This document shows, in pieces, positions 25,867 through 35,135 of a DNA stretch of 64,000 nt; the first letter of the stretch is position 1, and each line of letters starts with the position of its first letter. Where the stretch lies: assembly GCF_019933235.1 (NCBI RefSeq), contig NZ_CP082945.1, positions 5,369,501-5,433,500 on the forward strand, given 5' to 3'. The notes beneath the pieces were generated by a model. That model made no database searches. It saw only the letters and a list, made by a program, of their open reading frames with translations, and was not told the origin of the DNA. This DNA comes from Streptomyces angustmyceticus (GTDB lineage Bacteria > Actinomycetota > Actinomycetes > Streptomycetales > Streptomycetaceae). The translations under genes and the position numbers were made by a program.

Positions 25867-27315
25867 TCAGCGGCGCGCGCGGCGCTCCCGCAGCGCCCGG
25901 ACGCCCGCGACGAGCAGCACCACGGCGGTCGCCCCGGCCGACCACAGAAGCTGCGGCCGGGCCGTGTCGTCGGTCAGCATCAGCACCAGCACACCGCCCA
26001 TCGCCACCAGCGACGCCCAGGTCAGATAGGGGAAGCCCCACATCGGCAGGGTCAGCTTGCCGGGCGCCTCGCGGGCGATCCGCGGCCGCAGCCGCAGCTG
26101 GGAGACGGCGATCAGGCCCCAGACGAAGAGCAGCACCGCGCCGACCGCGTTGAGCATGTAGAGGAAGACCGAATCCGGCCATTCCAGATTCAGCAGCACG
26201 GAGACGAAGCCGAAGGCCACCGAGGCGAGCACCGCCCGGCGCGGCACGCCTCCCCCACTCTCGGCCTCGCTCGAGCGGGGGGACCCCCCTTGGGACACCT
26301 TCAGCAGCGCCCGCGGTGCCTCGCCCCGCTGGGCCAGCGAGAAGACCATCCGCGACGAGCCGTAGAGGTTGGCGTTCAGCGCGGAGAGCAGCGCCACGAA
26401 CACCACGATGTTCATGATCTGGCCGGCGCCCGGCACGCCGATGCTGTCCAGCACCGCGACGTAGGGGCTCTTGCCCGGCTGCATCGACGACCAGGGCAGC
26501 AGGGTCACGATGACCAGCATCGAGCCGACGTAGAAGAAGAGGATCCGCCACACCGCGCTGCGCACCGCCCGGCCCACCGCGCGCGCCGGGTCGTCCGACT
26601 CGGCCGCGGCGATGGTGACGACCTCCAGGCCGCCGAAGGCGAACACCACCGCGAGGACCCCGGAGACCACCCCGGACCAGCCGTGCGGCAGGAAGCCGCC
26701 CTGTCCGGTGAGGTTCGTCAGCCCCACGGGCTCGGTGTCCGGCAGCATCCCGAAGACCGCCAGCAGGCTCAGCGCGAGGAACAGCACGATCGCGGTGACC
26801 TTCAGGGTCGCGAACCAGAACTCGAACTCGCCGAAGTTCTTCACCGCGGTCAGGTTGGCGGCGGTGAAGACGATCATGAATATCAGCACCCAGCCCCACT
26901 GCGGCACCCCCGGCACCCAGCCGTTGGCTATCTGCGCCGCGCCGGTCGCCTCCACGGCGAGCACCACGACCAGCAGGAACCAGTACAGCCAGCCGACGCT
27001 GAACCCGGCCCAGCGCCCCAGCGCCCGCTCCGCGTGCACCGAGAACGCGCCGGAGGCCGGTATCGCCGCCGACATCTCGCCGAGCATCCGCATGACCAGC
27101 GTGGCCAGCGTCCCCGCGATCAGATACGACAGCACGATCCCGGGACCGGCCACCGCGATGCCGGCGCCGGAGCCCACGAACAGGCCCGCGCCGATCACCC
27201 CGCCCAGGCCCAGCATCGTCAGATGACGCTGCTTGAGGCCCGCGGACAGCGGCTCTTTCCCTTCGGTGACCGTCCCCGGGGAGGGCTCGACGGCGGTGGT
27301 CGGTGCGTCGTGCAT
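25867..27315 (-). CDS. Amino acid permease, AAT family, copy 2 (with repeat-derived insertion)
   Basis: A 482-residue paralogue of the flanking permeases, with the same GLKQRHLTM, GVIGAGLFVGSGAGIA and GEFEFWFATLK motifs and about 12 helices. In the cytosolic loop where copy 1 has KVSGGVPRRAVL this protein carries about 13 extra residues (SQGGSPRSSEAESGGG, about 342-356) encoded exactly by a palindromic repeat (26248-26291). The frame is kept, so the protein is probably functional. ATG at 27315. About 295 bp separate it from copy 1, enough for a separate promoter. Confidence 0.92.
   Translation of the reverse strand: MHDAPTTAVEPSPGTVTEGKEPLSAGLKQRHLTMLGLGGVIGAGLFVGSGAGIAVAGPGIVLSYLIAGTLATLVMRMLGEMSAAIPASGAFSVHAERALGRWAGFSVGWLYWFLLVVVLAVEATGAAQIANGWVPGVPQWGWVLIFMIVFTAANLTAVKNFGEFEFWFATLKVTAIVLFLALSLLAVFGMLPDTEPVGLTNLTGQGGFLPHGWSGVVSGVLAVVFAFGGLEVVTIAAAESDDPARAVGRAVRSAVWRILFFYVGSMLVIVTLLPWSSMQPGKSPYVAVLDSIGVPGAGQIMNIVVFVALLSALNANLYGSSRMVFSLAQRGEAPRALLKVSQGGSPRSSEAESGGGVPRRAVLASVAFGFVSVLLNLEWPDSVFLYMLNAVGAVLLFVWGLIAVSQLRLRPRIAREAPGKLTLPMWGFPYLTWASLVAMGGVLVLMLTDDTARPQLLWSAGATAVVLLVAGVRALRERRARR
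26248..26291. repeat. Dispersed palindromic repeat inside permease 2
   Basis: CCTCCCCCACTCTCGGC then CTCGCTCGAGCGGGGGG and ACCCCCCTT: an internally palindromic GC-rich unit. It resembles the unit at 29734-29770 in opposite orientation and, from memory, small dispersed repeats common in Streptomyces genomes. Confidence 0.7.
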
Positions 27316-27639
27316 GGGCTCGTACTCTCGCAAGGGCCGGGGCGGCGGGGCCGCCGGCGGGTTGGGGGAACTCCACAGGTCACCGCGGGGCGCGCCCAGT
27401 GTCGCCGCATGTCGCGCGCTACCACAAAACCGGCGTCCGGACGCGGCCAGGGCCGTGATGAGCGTCACGTGACCTGCGAGGACGTCCCGCGGCCCGCCGG
27501 GGCCGGGCATTCTGGCGGTTGTTCGGAACTCTCCAAGCGGGCCACCCCGGCTTTGTCGCCGCCACACGATGATCTCCAGTGGCCCGCTGGACTAACGTCA
27601 ACGCGTCCGTCCCATCCCTCTCACACCCGCGGAGTCCCG
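27316..27639. other. Divergent intergenic region permease 2 / bioY
   Basis: No gene found. It carries a perfect 10-bp palindrome GTCACGTGAC at 27464-27473, a possible protein-binding site, and a GTTCGGAAC motif near 27520. No biotin riboswitch is visible and promoter elements could not be placed with confidence. Confidence 0.35.
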
Positions 27640-28236
27640 ATGAGCACCGCCGCTCTGTACCGCCCCGGCACCGTCCTCGCCGACCTGCTGCCGGCCGCCA
27701 CCGCCTCCCGCGCCCGCGTCCGTGACGCCGCGCTGGTGCTCGGCGGCGCCGCGCTCACCGGCATCGCGGCGCAGATAGCCGTCCCGGTCCCCGGCTCCCC
27801 GGTCCCGGTCACCGGCCAGACCTTCGCCGCCCTCCTGGTCGGCGCCTCGCTCGGCGCGGGCCGCGGTCTGCTGTCGCTGGCGCTGTACGCCCTGGCGGGC
27901 ATGGCGGGCCTGCCCTGGTTCGCCGGCGGTGCCTCGGGCGCGGGCGGGGCCACCTTCGGCTACATCATGGGCATGCTGCTCGCCGCCACCGTCGTGGGCG
28001 CGCTGGCCCGCCGCGGCGGCGACCGCGGGATGCTGCGCACCGCCGCCACCATGGCCGCGGGCACGGCCCTGATCTACGCCGTCGGTGTCCCCTACCTGGC
28101 GCTGAGCACCGGCATGTCCCTCGGCCAGGCCGTCGCCGCCGGCCTCGTCCCGTTCCTGATCGGCGACGCCCTCAAGGCCGCGCTGGCCATGGGCGCGCTG
28201 CCCACCGCCTGGAAGCTGGCCGGCCGCCGCGGCTGA
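27640..28236 (+). CDS. bioY: Biotin transporter BioY
   Basis: S-component of an ECF-type biotin importer, about six membrane helices, 198 residues. BioY hallmarks: the PVPVTGQTF motif (about 49-57) in the first loop, then ALAGMAGLPWFAGG and GATFGYIMGM. ATG at 27640 has GGAG upstream. No ATPase or EcfT gene is next to it, so it either works alone, as some BioY proteins can, or uses shared energy-coupling subunits. It is inserted between permease copies 2 and 3 on the opposite strand. Confidence 0.94.
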   Translation: MSTAALYRPGTVLADLLPAATASRARVRDAALVLGGAALTGIAAQIAVPVPGSPVPVTGQTFAALLVGASLGAGRGLLSLALYALAGMAGLPWFAGGASGAGGATFGYIMGMLLAATVVGALARRGGDRGMLRTAATMAAGTALIYAVGVPYLALSTGMSLGQAVAAGLVPFLIGDALKAALAMGALPTAWKLAGRRG

Positions 28237-28292
28237 GCGGACCGCACGCCGCGGGCGCACCGCGAGACGAAGAAGGGGCCGGGCCCGGTCCG

Positions 28293-29783
28293 TCAGACGC
28301 CGGCGCCCGGGGCGTCCGCCCCGTCCGCCACGGCCGTCCGCGGCCGCCGCCGGTCCAGGACCAGCCCGACCGCCAGCACCACCACGGCCGCGACCACCGA
28401 CAGCACCATCTGCTGGCGCCCGTCCGGGTTGTAGAACATGTAGCCGATGACGAAGACGATCAGCGCGATCGTCGCGTACGTCAGCCACGGGTAGAGCCAC
28501 ATCCGCACCGTCAGCCGCTCCGGCGTCTCCCGCTCGATGGTCCGGCGCATCCGCAGCTGCGAGAAGCAGATGACCAGCCACACGAACAGCGCCACCGCGC
28601 CCGACGAGTTCAGCAGGAACTGGAAGATCGTGTCCTTCGAGGTGTAGCTGAAGATCGTCGCCACGAAGCCGAAGGTGACCGACGCCCAGATCGCGACCGC
28701 CGGCACCCCGCCCTTGTTGACGGTGGCGAACGACTTCGGCGCGTCGCCGCGCTGCCCGAGCGAGAACGCCATCCGGGAGGCGGTGTAGAGCCCGGAGTTC
28801 AGACAGGACAGCACCGCGGTCAGCACCACGACGTCCATCACGGTGCCCGCGTACGGGATGTCCAGCGACTCCAGCACGGCCACGTACGGGCTCTTCTCCA
28901 CCGCCTTGGCGTTCCACGGCAGCAGCGTCACGATCACCGCGATCGAGCCGAGGTAGAAGAGCGCGATCCGCCAGATGACGCTGTTGACGGCCTTGCGGAC
29001 GGCCTGCACCGGGTTCGGTGCCTCGCTCGCCGCCAGCGTGACGATCTCGCTGCCCATGAAGGAGAAGACCACCAGCAGCATGCCGGAGAGGATCGCGCCG
29101 GGACCGTGCGGCAGGAACCCGCCGTGCCCGGTCAGGTTCTCCGTGCCGACCGGGGCGTCGCCGGGCGGCAGCCCGAATATCGCCAGCGCGCCGACCACGA
29201 TGAAGACGACGATCGCGACGACCTTGATCCCGGCGAACCAGAACTCGAACTCGCCGAACGACCCGACCGAGATCAGGTTCGTGCCGGTCAGCACGATCAT
29301 CACCAGCAGCGCCCAGGCCCACTGCGGGACGGCCGGGACCCAGCCGGTGAGGATCGAGGCGGCCGCGGTCGCCTCGACGGCCAGCACGACCGACCAGAAG
29401 AACCAGTACAGCCAGCCGATGGTGAAGCCGGCCCAGCGGCCCAGCGCCCGGTCCGCGTAGGCGGAGAAGGAACCGGAGGTGGGGGAGGCCGCGGCCATCT
29501 CGCCCAGCATCCGCATGACCAGCACGACCAGCAGGCCGGTCAGCGCGTAGGAGAGCAGAATGCCGGGCCCGGCGGCCGCGATACCGGCGCCGGAGCCGAC
29601 GAACAGGCCGGCGCCGATGACACCTCCGATGGCGATCATCGACAGATGGCGGTTCTTGAGTCCTGCCTGCAGCCCGTCCTGCGACTGCGCCCCGGTCACT
29701 CCGCCGCCGAGGTCACCGGGGACCGCTGTGGTGGTGGGGGTGCCCCCTGCTCCCTGAGAGCTCGGGGGAAGGTGCGCGCCCAT
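28293..29783 (-). CDS. Amino acid permease, AAT family, copy 3
   Basis: A 496-residue permease of the same family, with GLKNRHLSMIAIGGVIGAGL, LGEMAAASPTSGSFSAYADR and GEFEFWFAGIK, about 12 helices and a charged C-terminal tail. It differs more from copies 1 and 2 (for example SFMGSEIVTLAASEA), so its substrate may differ. ATG at 29783 is 8 nt after GAAGGA; a GTG lies two codons earlier. Residues about 5-17 (LPPSSQGAGGTPT) are encoded by a dispersed palindromic repeat. A promoter with TCTAAT -10 lies upstream. Confidence 0.93.
   Translation of the reverse strand: MGAHLPPSSQGAGGTPTTTAVPGDLGGGVTGAQSQDGLQAGLKNRHLSMIAIGGVIGAGLFVGSGAGIAAAGPGILLSYALTGLLVVLVMRMLGEMAAASPTSGSFSAYADRALGRWAGFTIGWLYWFFWSVVLAVEATAAASILTGWVPAVPQWAWALLVMIVLTGTNLISVGSFGEFEFWFAGIKVVAIVVFIVVGALAIFGLPPGDAPVGTENLTGHGGFLPHGPGAILSGMLLVVFSFMGSEIVTLAASEAPNPVQAVRKAVNSVIWRIALFYLGSIAVIVTLLPWNAKAVEKSPYVAVLESLDIPYAGTVMDVVVLTAVLSCLNSGLYTASRMAFSLGQRGDAPKSFATVNKGGVPAVAIWASVTFGFVATIFSYTSKDTIFQFLLNSSGAVALFVWLVICFSQLRMRRTIERETPERLTVRMWLYPWLTYATIALIVFVIGYMFYNPDGRQQMVLSVVAAVVVLAVGLVLDRRRPRTAVADGADAPGAGV
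29734..29770. repeat. Dispersed palindromic repeat at the 5' end of permease 3
   Basis: GTGGGGGTGCCCCCTGCTCC followed by CTGAGAGCTCGGGGGAA. Aligning it with the reverse of 26248-26291 gives matching GGGGGT-CCCC, GCTC, GAGAG and GGGGGA-G blocks. Confidence 0.6.
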
Positions 29784-29821
29784 GTGCACCGTCCTTCGTG
29801 GTTCGCGGATGGATCCCCCGC

Positions 29822-29850
29822 ATTAGATCTTCGTTAACCGTGGATTGGAA
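29822..29850 (-). promoter_or_regulatory. Likely promoter of permease 3
   Basis: Read leftward: TTCCAA (29850-29845), 17-bp spacer, TCTAAT (29827-29822). The -10 matches 5 of 6 consensus bases and lies 38 bp before the ATG. Confidence 0.55.
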
Positions 29851-29935
29851 GGTCTGACGCCGGATTGTTGTGTGAAACCCTGGGGGGTTGGGTGATGTGC
29901 TTGCGTACAGAAGGTGGGGGGTGGCTTTCTGTGCA

Positions 29936-29971
29936 CGCCGCCGGGTGCTGCCCCGGGACAACCCGGCGGCG
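29936..29971. other. Stem-loop upstream of rpiB
   Basis: 11-bp perfect arms (CGCCGCCGGGT and ACCCGGCGGCG) with a 14-nt loop, 33 bp before rpiB. It may insulate rpiB from upstream transcription or be a leader structure. Confidence 0.45.
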
Positions 29972-30004
29972 CCTACCCGGTCCCGCCCGTGTCACACTCA
30001 TCGC

Positions 30005-30490
<486 letters not shown>

Positions 30491-30560
30491 CCCCCGCCCG
30501 CTCCGCCGCCCGCTCGCCCCGGACACCGGGGAGGGCGGGCGCGCCCACTGGAGGACACCC

Positions 30561-31379
30561 GTGCCCGAGGGGCATACGATCCACCGCCTCGCCCTGGACC
30601 ACCGCTCCCGCTTCGAGGGCGCACCCGTACGGGCGAGCAGCCCCCAGGGGAAGTTCGCGGACGGCGCGGCGCTCGTCGACGGCCAGGTCATGACGAGCGC
30701 CGAGGCGCACGGCAAACACCTCTTCCTCGGCTTCGACCAGGACCGCTGGATCCACGTCCACCTCGGCCTGTTCGGCAAGCTCGGCTTCGGCACGGCCCCC
30801 GCCCCGCCGCCCACCGACACGGTGCGCCTCCGGCTCGCCAGTCCGTCCGCCTACGCGGACCTGCGCGGCCCCACCACCTGCGCACTGATCACCGACGACG
30901 AGAAGCACGCGATACACGACCGGCTGGGCCCCGACCCGCTGCGCCCCGACGACGACGGCACCCGCGCCTGGCAGCGGATCTCCCGCAGCCGCACGACGAT
31001 CGCGGCGCTGCTGCTCGACCAGAAGATCATCGCCGGGGTCGGCAACGTCTACCGTGCCGAGGTCCTCTTCCGCCACGGCATCGACCCCTACCGCCCCGGC
31101 CGCGACCTCACCCGCGGCGAGTGGGACGCGATCTGGGCGGACCTGGTGTTCCTGATGGCCGAGGGCGTCCGGCACAACCGGATCGACACCGTCCGCCCGG
31201 AGCACCTGCCGGAGGCGATGGGCCGCCCGCTGCGGGTCGACGACCACGGCGGCGAGGTGTACGTCTACCGCCGCGACCGCCAGGGCTGCCACATCTGCGG
31301 CGCCGGGATCCGTACCGCGGGGCTCGCCGCCCGCAACCTCTTCTGGTGCCCGGGCTGCCAGCCGTCCACCGGCGGCTGA
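30561..31379 (+). CDS. Formamidopyrimidine/endonuclease VIII-type DNA glycosylase (Fpg/Nei)
   Basis: Base-excision repair glycosylase/AP lyase, 272 residues. After removal of the initiator the catalytic PEGHTIHRL start (P2, E3) is exposed, as the Nei branch requires. A helix-two-turn-helix with KIIAGVGNVYRAE (about 154-166) and a C-terminal zinc finger (CHIC-N15-CPGC) follow. The PEGHT start and missing Fpg-type intercalation loop favour a Nei-type enzyme. GTG at 30561 has GGAGG 6 nt upstream. It follows rpiB by 70 bp and may share its transcript. Confidence 0.94.
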   Translation: MPEGHTIHRLALDHRSRFEGAPVRASSPQGKFADGAALVDGQVMTSAEAHGKHLFLGFDQDRWIHVHLGLFGKLGFGTAPAPPPTDTVRLRLASPSAYADLRGPTTCALITDDEKHAIHDRLGPDPLRPDDDGTRAWQRISRSRTTIAALLLDQKIIAGVGNVYRAEVLFRHGIDPYRPGRDLTRGEWDAIWADLVFLMAEGVRHNRIDTVRPEHLPEAMGRPLRVDDHGGEVYVYRRDRQGCHICGAGIRTAGLAARNLFWCPGCQPSTGG

Positions 31380-31404
31380 CCGCGGGGGCGGGCCGGGCCG
31401 GCCC

Positions 31405-32634
31405 TCAGAACCCGTGCGGCAGCCAGGGCGCCACCTCCGACCCGAACGCCCGCGAGGCCGCCGTCAGCGCACCGGGCCGCAGCTCGCGCACCCGCCCCGC
31501 CGCCGCCAGCGCGGACAGCGCGAACCCGCCCAGATAGGCCGACCCCAGCTCCCGTACGGACAGCGCCAGGCCGGCCGGCGCCGTGGTCCGCTCGCAGACC
31601 GCGCCCTCCGCGTCGCCGGACAGCCGCCAACGCCCCTCGTTCCAGGGGCAGAACGGGTCCGATACCGCCAGCACCACGTCCACCGGCGTCCGGTACGTCC
31701 TTGCCGCCAGCGCCGCGCCCACCTCCACCGGGCGGACGAACAACGACTCCTCCAGCCGGATGCCGCACCGCCGCATGTCCGGTACGAGGTGCGGCAGCGC
31801 GTCGTCCACCGGCCGGCCGGGCACCGACACCGACGTCGTCAGGTCGATCCCGAACAGGAAGCCCCACAGCGCCGCGTACCCCACCGGGTCCAGCGCCTCG
31901 ACGTCCCGGACCAGCACCGTGCCCGTCGGCCCGGCATGGTCGTGCGACGGCTTCACCGCGAAGCGCGCGTACCCCACCACCTCGCCCGCCGCCTCGGCCA
32001 CCACGCACTGCAGCACCCCCGCCCCGTCCCGCCTGCCCGGCTCGTCCAGCACGGGGAGCCGCTCCCAGCCGGGCCGCCGGGCCAGCATCCCGGGACGGCC
32101 GGGCACCAGGCGGGCGTAGACCCGCTCGCAGTCGGCCACCGCGGCCGCCGGATCGACCAGCCGCAGCCGTACGTCCTCCACGCCGGGCAGGTCGGGGGCG
32201 GGCAGCCGCACGGTGTCCACGGACAGCTCCATGTCCTGGGTCGCGGGCCCGTAGCCGAACCGGCCGTAGATCGCCGGCTCGGAGGCGGTCAGCACCGCCA
32301 GCGGCTCCCCGCGCTCGCGCACGTCCCCCAGCTGCCGCCGCATCATCGACCGCAGCAGGCCGCGGCGGCGGTGCGTGGCGCGCACGCTCACCGCCGTCAC
32401 CCCGGCCACCGGCACCTCGGCCCCGCCCGGCACCGTCAGCCCGAAGGAGAACGCCCCCGCCGTGCCGACACAGTCCCCGTCGTCCCAGATGGCCAGACCC
32501 CGTTCGACCTCGGTGAGGGCCCGCCGGAGCGCACGGTTCTCCCGGGACGGCGGCACCCCGCCGAACGCCCGGTCCAGCGCGTCGGACCAGTCGTCCCACT
32601 CGGCGTCCCGCAATGTCCGCAATTCGCTTGCCAT
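31405..32634 (-). CDS. Eis-type GNAT N-acetyltransferase
   Basis: A 409-residue acetyl-CoA transferase of the Eis family. The N-terminal GNAT domain (about 1-150) contains the acetyl-CoA loop VRATHRRRGLLRSMMRRQL and the FGYGPAT stretch seen in Eis; a second GNAT-like domain and a sterol-carrier-type C-terminal domain follow, ending in a hydrophobic-acid FGSEVAPWLPHGF tail whose terminal carboxylate serves catalysis in this family. Substrate is unknown (Eis proteins acetylate amines on drugs or proteins). ATG at 32634 has a weak ribosome site. Confidence 0.9.
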   Translation of the reverse strand: MASELRTLRDAEWDDWSDALDRAFGGVPPSRENRALRRALTEVERGLAIWDDGDCVGTAGAFSFGLTVPGGAEVPVAGVTAVSVRATHRRRGLLRSMMRRQLGDVRERGEPLAVLTASEPAIYGRFGYGPATQDMELSVDTVRLPAPDLPGVEDVRLRLVDPAAAVADCERVYARLVPGRPGMLARRPGWERLPVLDEPGRRDGAGVLQCVVAEAAGEVVGYARFAVKPSHDHAGPTGTVLVRDVEALDPVGYAALWGFLFGIDLTTSVSVPGRPVDDALPHLVPDMRRCGIRLEESLFVRPVEVGAALAARTYRTPVDVVLAVSDPFCPWNEGRWRLSGDAEGAVCERTTAPAGLALSVRELGSAYLGGFALSALAAAGRVRELRPGALTAASRAFGSEVAPWLPHGF

Positions 32635-32761
32635 GGCCCATGCCTAGCAGGGCGCTCTCCGCCCGCGCGACCGCATTTCGAACGGTGTTTCCCGGCTATT
32701 CTCCGGGGCGACGTGCGGCGAATCGACGCGCCGCCGAACGGGTGGATAAGGTCCCAGAGCT

Positions 32762-33907
32762 ATGACAAGCGGCCAGGGCACAAAACCCCTGACGGCCCGG
32801 ATGCACAAAGGTCTGCACCGGGCCCGCGTCGGCGTGCGCAAGGCCGGGGTCGACTACTTCCGCGGCGAGGGCTCCGACCGCTTCGCCCTCGCCGTCCTCC
32901 TCCTGGCCATACCCGCCATCGCCGCGGGCACCCTGTGGTGGCCCGAATGGATCGCCCCGGCGGCACTGGTCCTTCCGGTCATCGCCGGCGGCCTGCTGCT
33001 GCGCCCGGCCAACCTCCTGGTCCTCTACGGCGCGTCCGCGACCGCCCTGGTCGTCGAGGCCGCCCTGTTCGGCCCGTACGACGAGGGGCCGGACCGGATC
33101 ACCCCGGGCACGGTCCTGGTCGTCGCCGCGGTCGGGCTCTTCGGCCTGCTGATCGCGCAGTTCCGCAGCCGGGTCGGCGTGCCCTGGCGGCGCGGCGGCA
33201 CGATGCTCTTCGACCTGCGCGAACGGATCCGCGTCCAGAGCGAACTGCCGCGGCTGCCCGAGGGCTGGCACCACGAGATGGCGCTGCGCCCGGCCGGCGG
33301 CCAGTCCTTCTCCGGCGACTTCGTGGTGGCCTCCCGCACCCACGGCGGCGACATCCTCGAAGTGGTGCTGACGGACGTCTCCGGCAAGGGCATGGACGCG
33401 GCCTCCCGCGCGCTGCTGCTGTCCGGCGCCTTCGGCGGCCTGCTCGGCTCGCTGCCGCCGCACGCCTTCCTGCCCGCCGCCAACGGCTACCTGCTGCGCC
33501 AGGACTGGGACGAGGGGTTCGCGACCTCCGTGCACCTCGTCCTCGACCTGGAGTCCGGCGACTACGAACTCCTCTCCGCCGGCCACCTGCCGGCCCTCCA
33601 GCTCAGCGCCGGCAGCGGCCGCTGGGAGGAGAAGCCGGGGGAGGGGCCGCTGCTCGGCGTCTACGACGGCGCCCAGTTCGACCCGGTCAAGGGGACGCTG
33701 CGGCCCGGCGACGTGCTGATGCTGTTCACCGACGGCCTGGTCGAGGCCGCCGACCGCGACATCGCCGAGGGCATCGACCGCCTCACCGGCGAGGCCGACC
33801 GCTATGTCGCCAGCGGTTTCGCCGGGGCCGCCTGGCACCTGATCGAGGCCGTCGCCAAGGACGTCAACGACGACCGCGCGCTGCTGCTGATCTGCCGGGA
33901 CGCGTGA
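32762..33907 (+). CDS. Membrane PP2C-type (SpoIIE) serine phosphatase
   Basis: A 381-residue membrane-anchored PPM/SpoIIE phosphatase. Several hydrophobic helices occupy about residues 38-125, then the catalytic domain (about 160-380) with GDFVVAS, LTDVSGKGMDAAS (metal Asp residues) and LMLFTDGLVEA. Such proteins usually dephosphorylate an anti-anti-sigma factor; no partner lies next to it. There is no GAF or PAS sensor, so the membrane part may be the input. ATG at 32762; a 12-bp hairpin follows the stop. Confidence 0.92.
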   Translation: MTSGQGTKPLTARMHKGLHRARVGVRKAGVDYFRGEGSDRFALAVLLLAIPAIAAGTLWWPEWIAPAALVLPVIAGGLLLRPANLLVLYGASATALVVEAALFGPYDEGPDRITPGTVLVVAAVGLFGLLIAQFRSRVGVPWRRGGTMLFDLRERIRVQSELPRLPEGWHHEMALRPAGGQSFSGDFVVASRTHGGDILEVVLTDVSGKGMDAASRALLLSGAFGGLLGSLPPHAFLPAANGYLLRQDWDEGFATSVHLVLDLESGDYELLSAGHLPALQLSAGSGRWEEKPGEGPLLGVYDGAQFDPVKGTLRPGDVLMLFTDGLVEAADRDIAEGIDRLTGEADRYVASGFAGAAWHLIEAVAKDVNDDRALLLICRDA

Positions 33908-33913
33908 CGCGGA

Positions 33914-33941
33914 CGCCGGGCCGGACTCTTCCGGCCCGGCG
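33914..33941. terminator. Bidirectional terminator hairpin
   Basis: 12-bp perfect stem (CGCCGGGCCGGA and TCCGGCCCGGCG) with CTCT loop, between the phosphatase and the convergent acyltransferase gene. Confidence 0.8.
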
Positions 33942-33974
33942 GGGAAGCCGATATCGGGCGCGGGCGCCGCGTGC

Positions 33975-35135
33975 TCAGGCGCCGACGCGGGCCCGCGCGG
34001 AGTCGGCCGGGTCCTTCCGGAACGCCCAGGCCATCGTCGGCTCCATCGCGAAACGGAACATCCGGCGGACCGGCGGGGTGCACAGGGCCGTCACGATGGC
34101 CGCCGCGATCAGCGTGACCGCGACCTCGCCGAGCGGCGAGTGCAGCCACTGGTAGTCGTCGAACCAGCCCCAGAACCGCGAGCCCTTGGCCAGGAAGCCG
34201 TGCAGCAGATAGCCGTACAGCGTCCCCGCGCCGAGCACCGTGAACCACGTCCGCCGCGTCGGCACCCAGGAGAAGAAGCAGGCCGTCATCACGATCGAGC
34301 AGCCGAAGAGCGCCAGCGTCATCACCGCGCCGATCCACCAGGTGGTGCCCAGTTCCTGGGCGCTGTCCCGGTGGTAGAACCACGCCGAGCTCATCCGGGG
34401 CGCCGCCCAGTAGGCCATCACCAGCGCACACGCGAAGACGGGCAGGGACGCGATCCGCACCGCCCGCCGCTGGACCATCGCGAAGTGCTCGGGCCGCAGC
34501 GACAGTCCCAGGACGAAGAACGGCAGGAACTGCAGCACCCGCTGGAGGTCCAGGTCGTCGCCGATGTCCGGGGAGACGGACGCGAGGACGGCGATGGCCA
34601 CCGCGAGCGGGATCGGCCAGCGCACGACCTTCCACAGCGGGGTGGTCAGCCGCCAGATGAACAGGGCCACCAGGAACCACGTCAGGAACCACGGGTCCAG
34701 CAGGCTGATGGGGTGCCCGGGGTCGTCGTCCGCCCAGCGCTTGAAGAACGCGTAGGCGGTCTCGAAGAGGACATAGGGCACGGCGACGCCGGTGACCAGC
34801 CGCTGCAGCCGGTCCTTGCGCATGTCGAAACTGCGCGAGAAGTAGCCGGAGATGATGATGAAGGCCGGCATGTGGAAGGTGTAGACGGTCATGTAGAGCG
34901 CCTCGGCGGCGCGGCTGCCGTCGGTCAGCGGTTCCCAGGCGTGCCCCATCGCCACCAGCACGATGGCCAGGTACTTCGCGTTGTCGAAGAACGCGTTGCG
35001 GCCACCACTCTTCGGCGCGGGTGCCGCCGCGCCCTCGGCGCCGGACGGCCGGTCCGCGGACTGCGGCCGGTCGGTGCCCTCCGCCGCCCGGGCAGCGGGA
35101 AGTTCGGGTCGCGGTGTCGGCGCAGCGGGAAACAT
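33975..35135 (-). CDS. Acyltransferase 3 family membrane protein
   Basis: An integral membrane O-acyltransferase, about ten helices. The family start NAFFDNAKYLAIVLVAMGHAW carries the conserved His, and a Pro-rich cytosolic tail precedes it. Such proteins acylate cell-surface or secreted sugars; the acceptor is unknown. The start is uncertain: ATG at 35135 (386 residues) is given, GTG at 35144 and 35243 are possible, and none has a good ribosome site. The region upstream is unusually AT-rich and holds the only plausible promoter. Confidence 0.88.
   Translation of the reverse strand: MFPAAPTPRPELPAARAAEGTDRPQSADRPSGAEGAAAPAPKSGGRNAFFDNAKYLAIVLVAMGHAWEPLTDGSRAAEALYMTVYTFHMPAFIIISGYFSRSFDMRKDRLQRLVTGVAVPYVLFETAYAFFKRWADDDPGHPISLLDPWFLTWFLVALFIWRLTTPLWKVVRWPIPLAVAIAVLASVSPDIGDDLDLQRVLQFLPFFVLGLSLRPEHFAMVQRRAVRIASLPVFACALVMAYWAAPRMSSAWFYHRDSAQELGTTWWIGAVMTLALFGCSIVMTACFFSWVPTRRTWFTVLGAGTLYGYLLHGFLAKGSRFWGWFDDYQWLHSPLGEVAVTLIAAAIVTALCTPPVRRMFRFAMEPTMAWAFRKDPADSARARVGA

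Noticed and set aside
27316..27639. Biotin-responsive riboswitch or operator before bioY
   Set aside because: No recognisable structure; only a general 10-bp palindrome, not near enough to assign.
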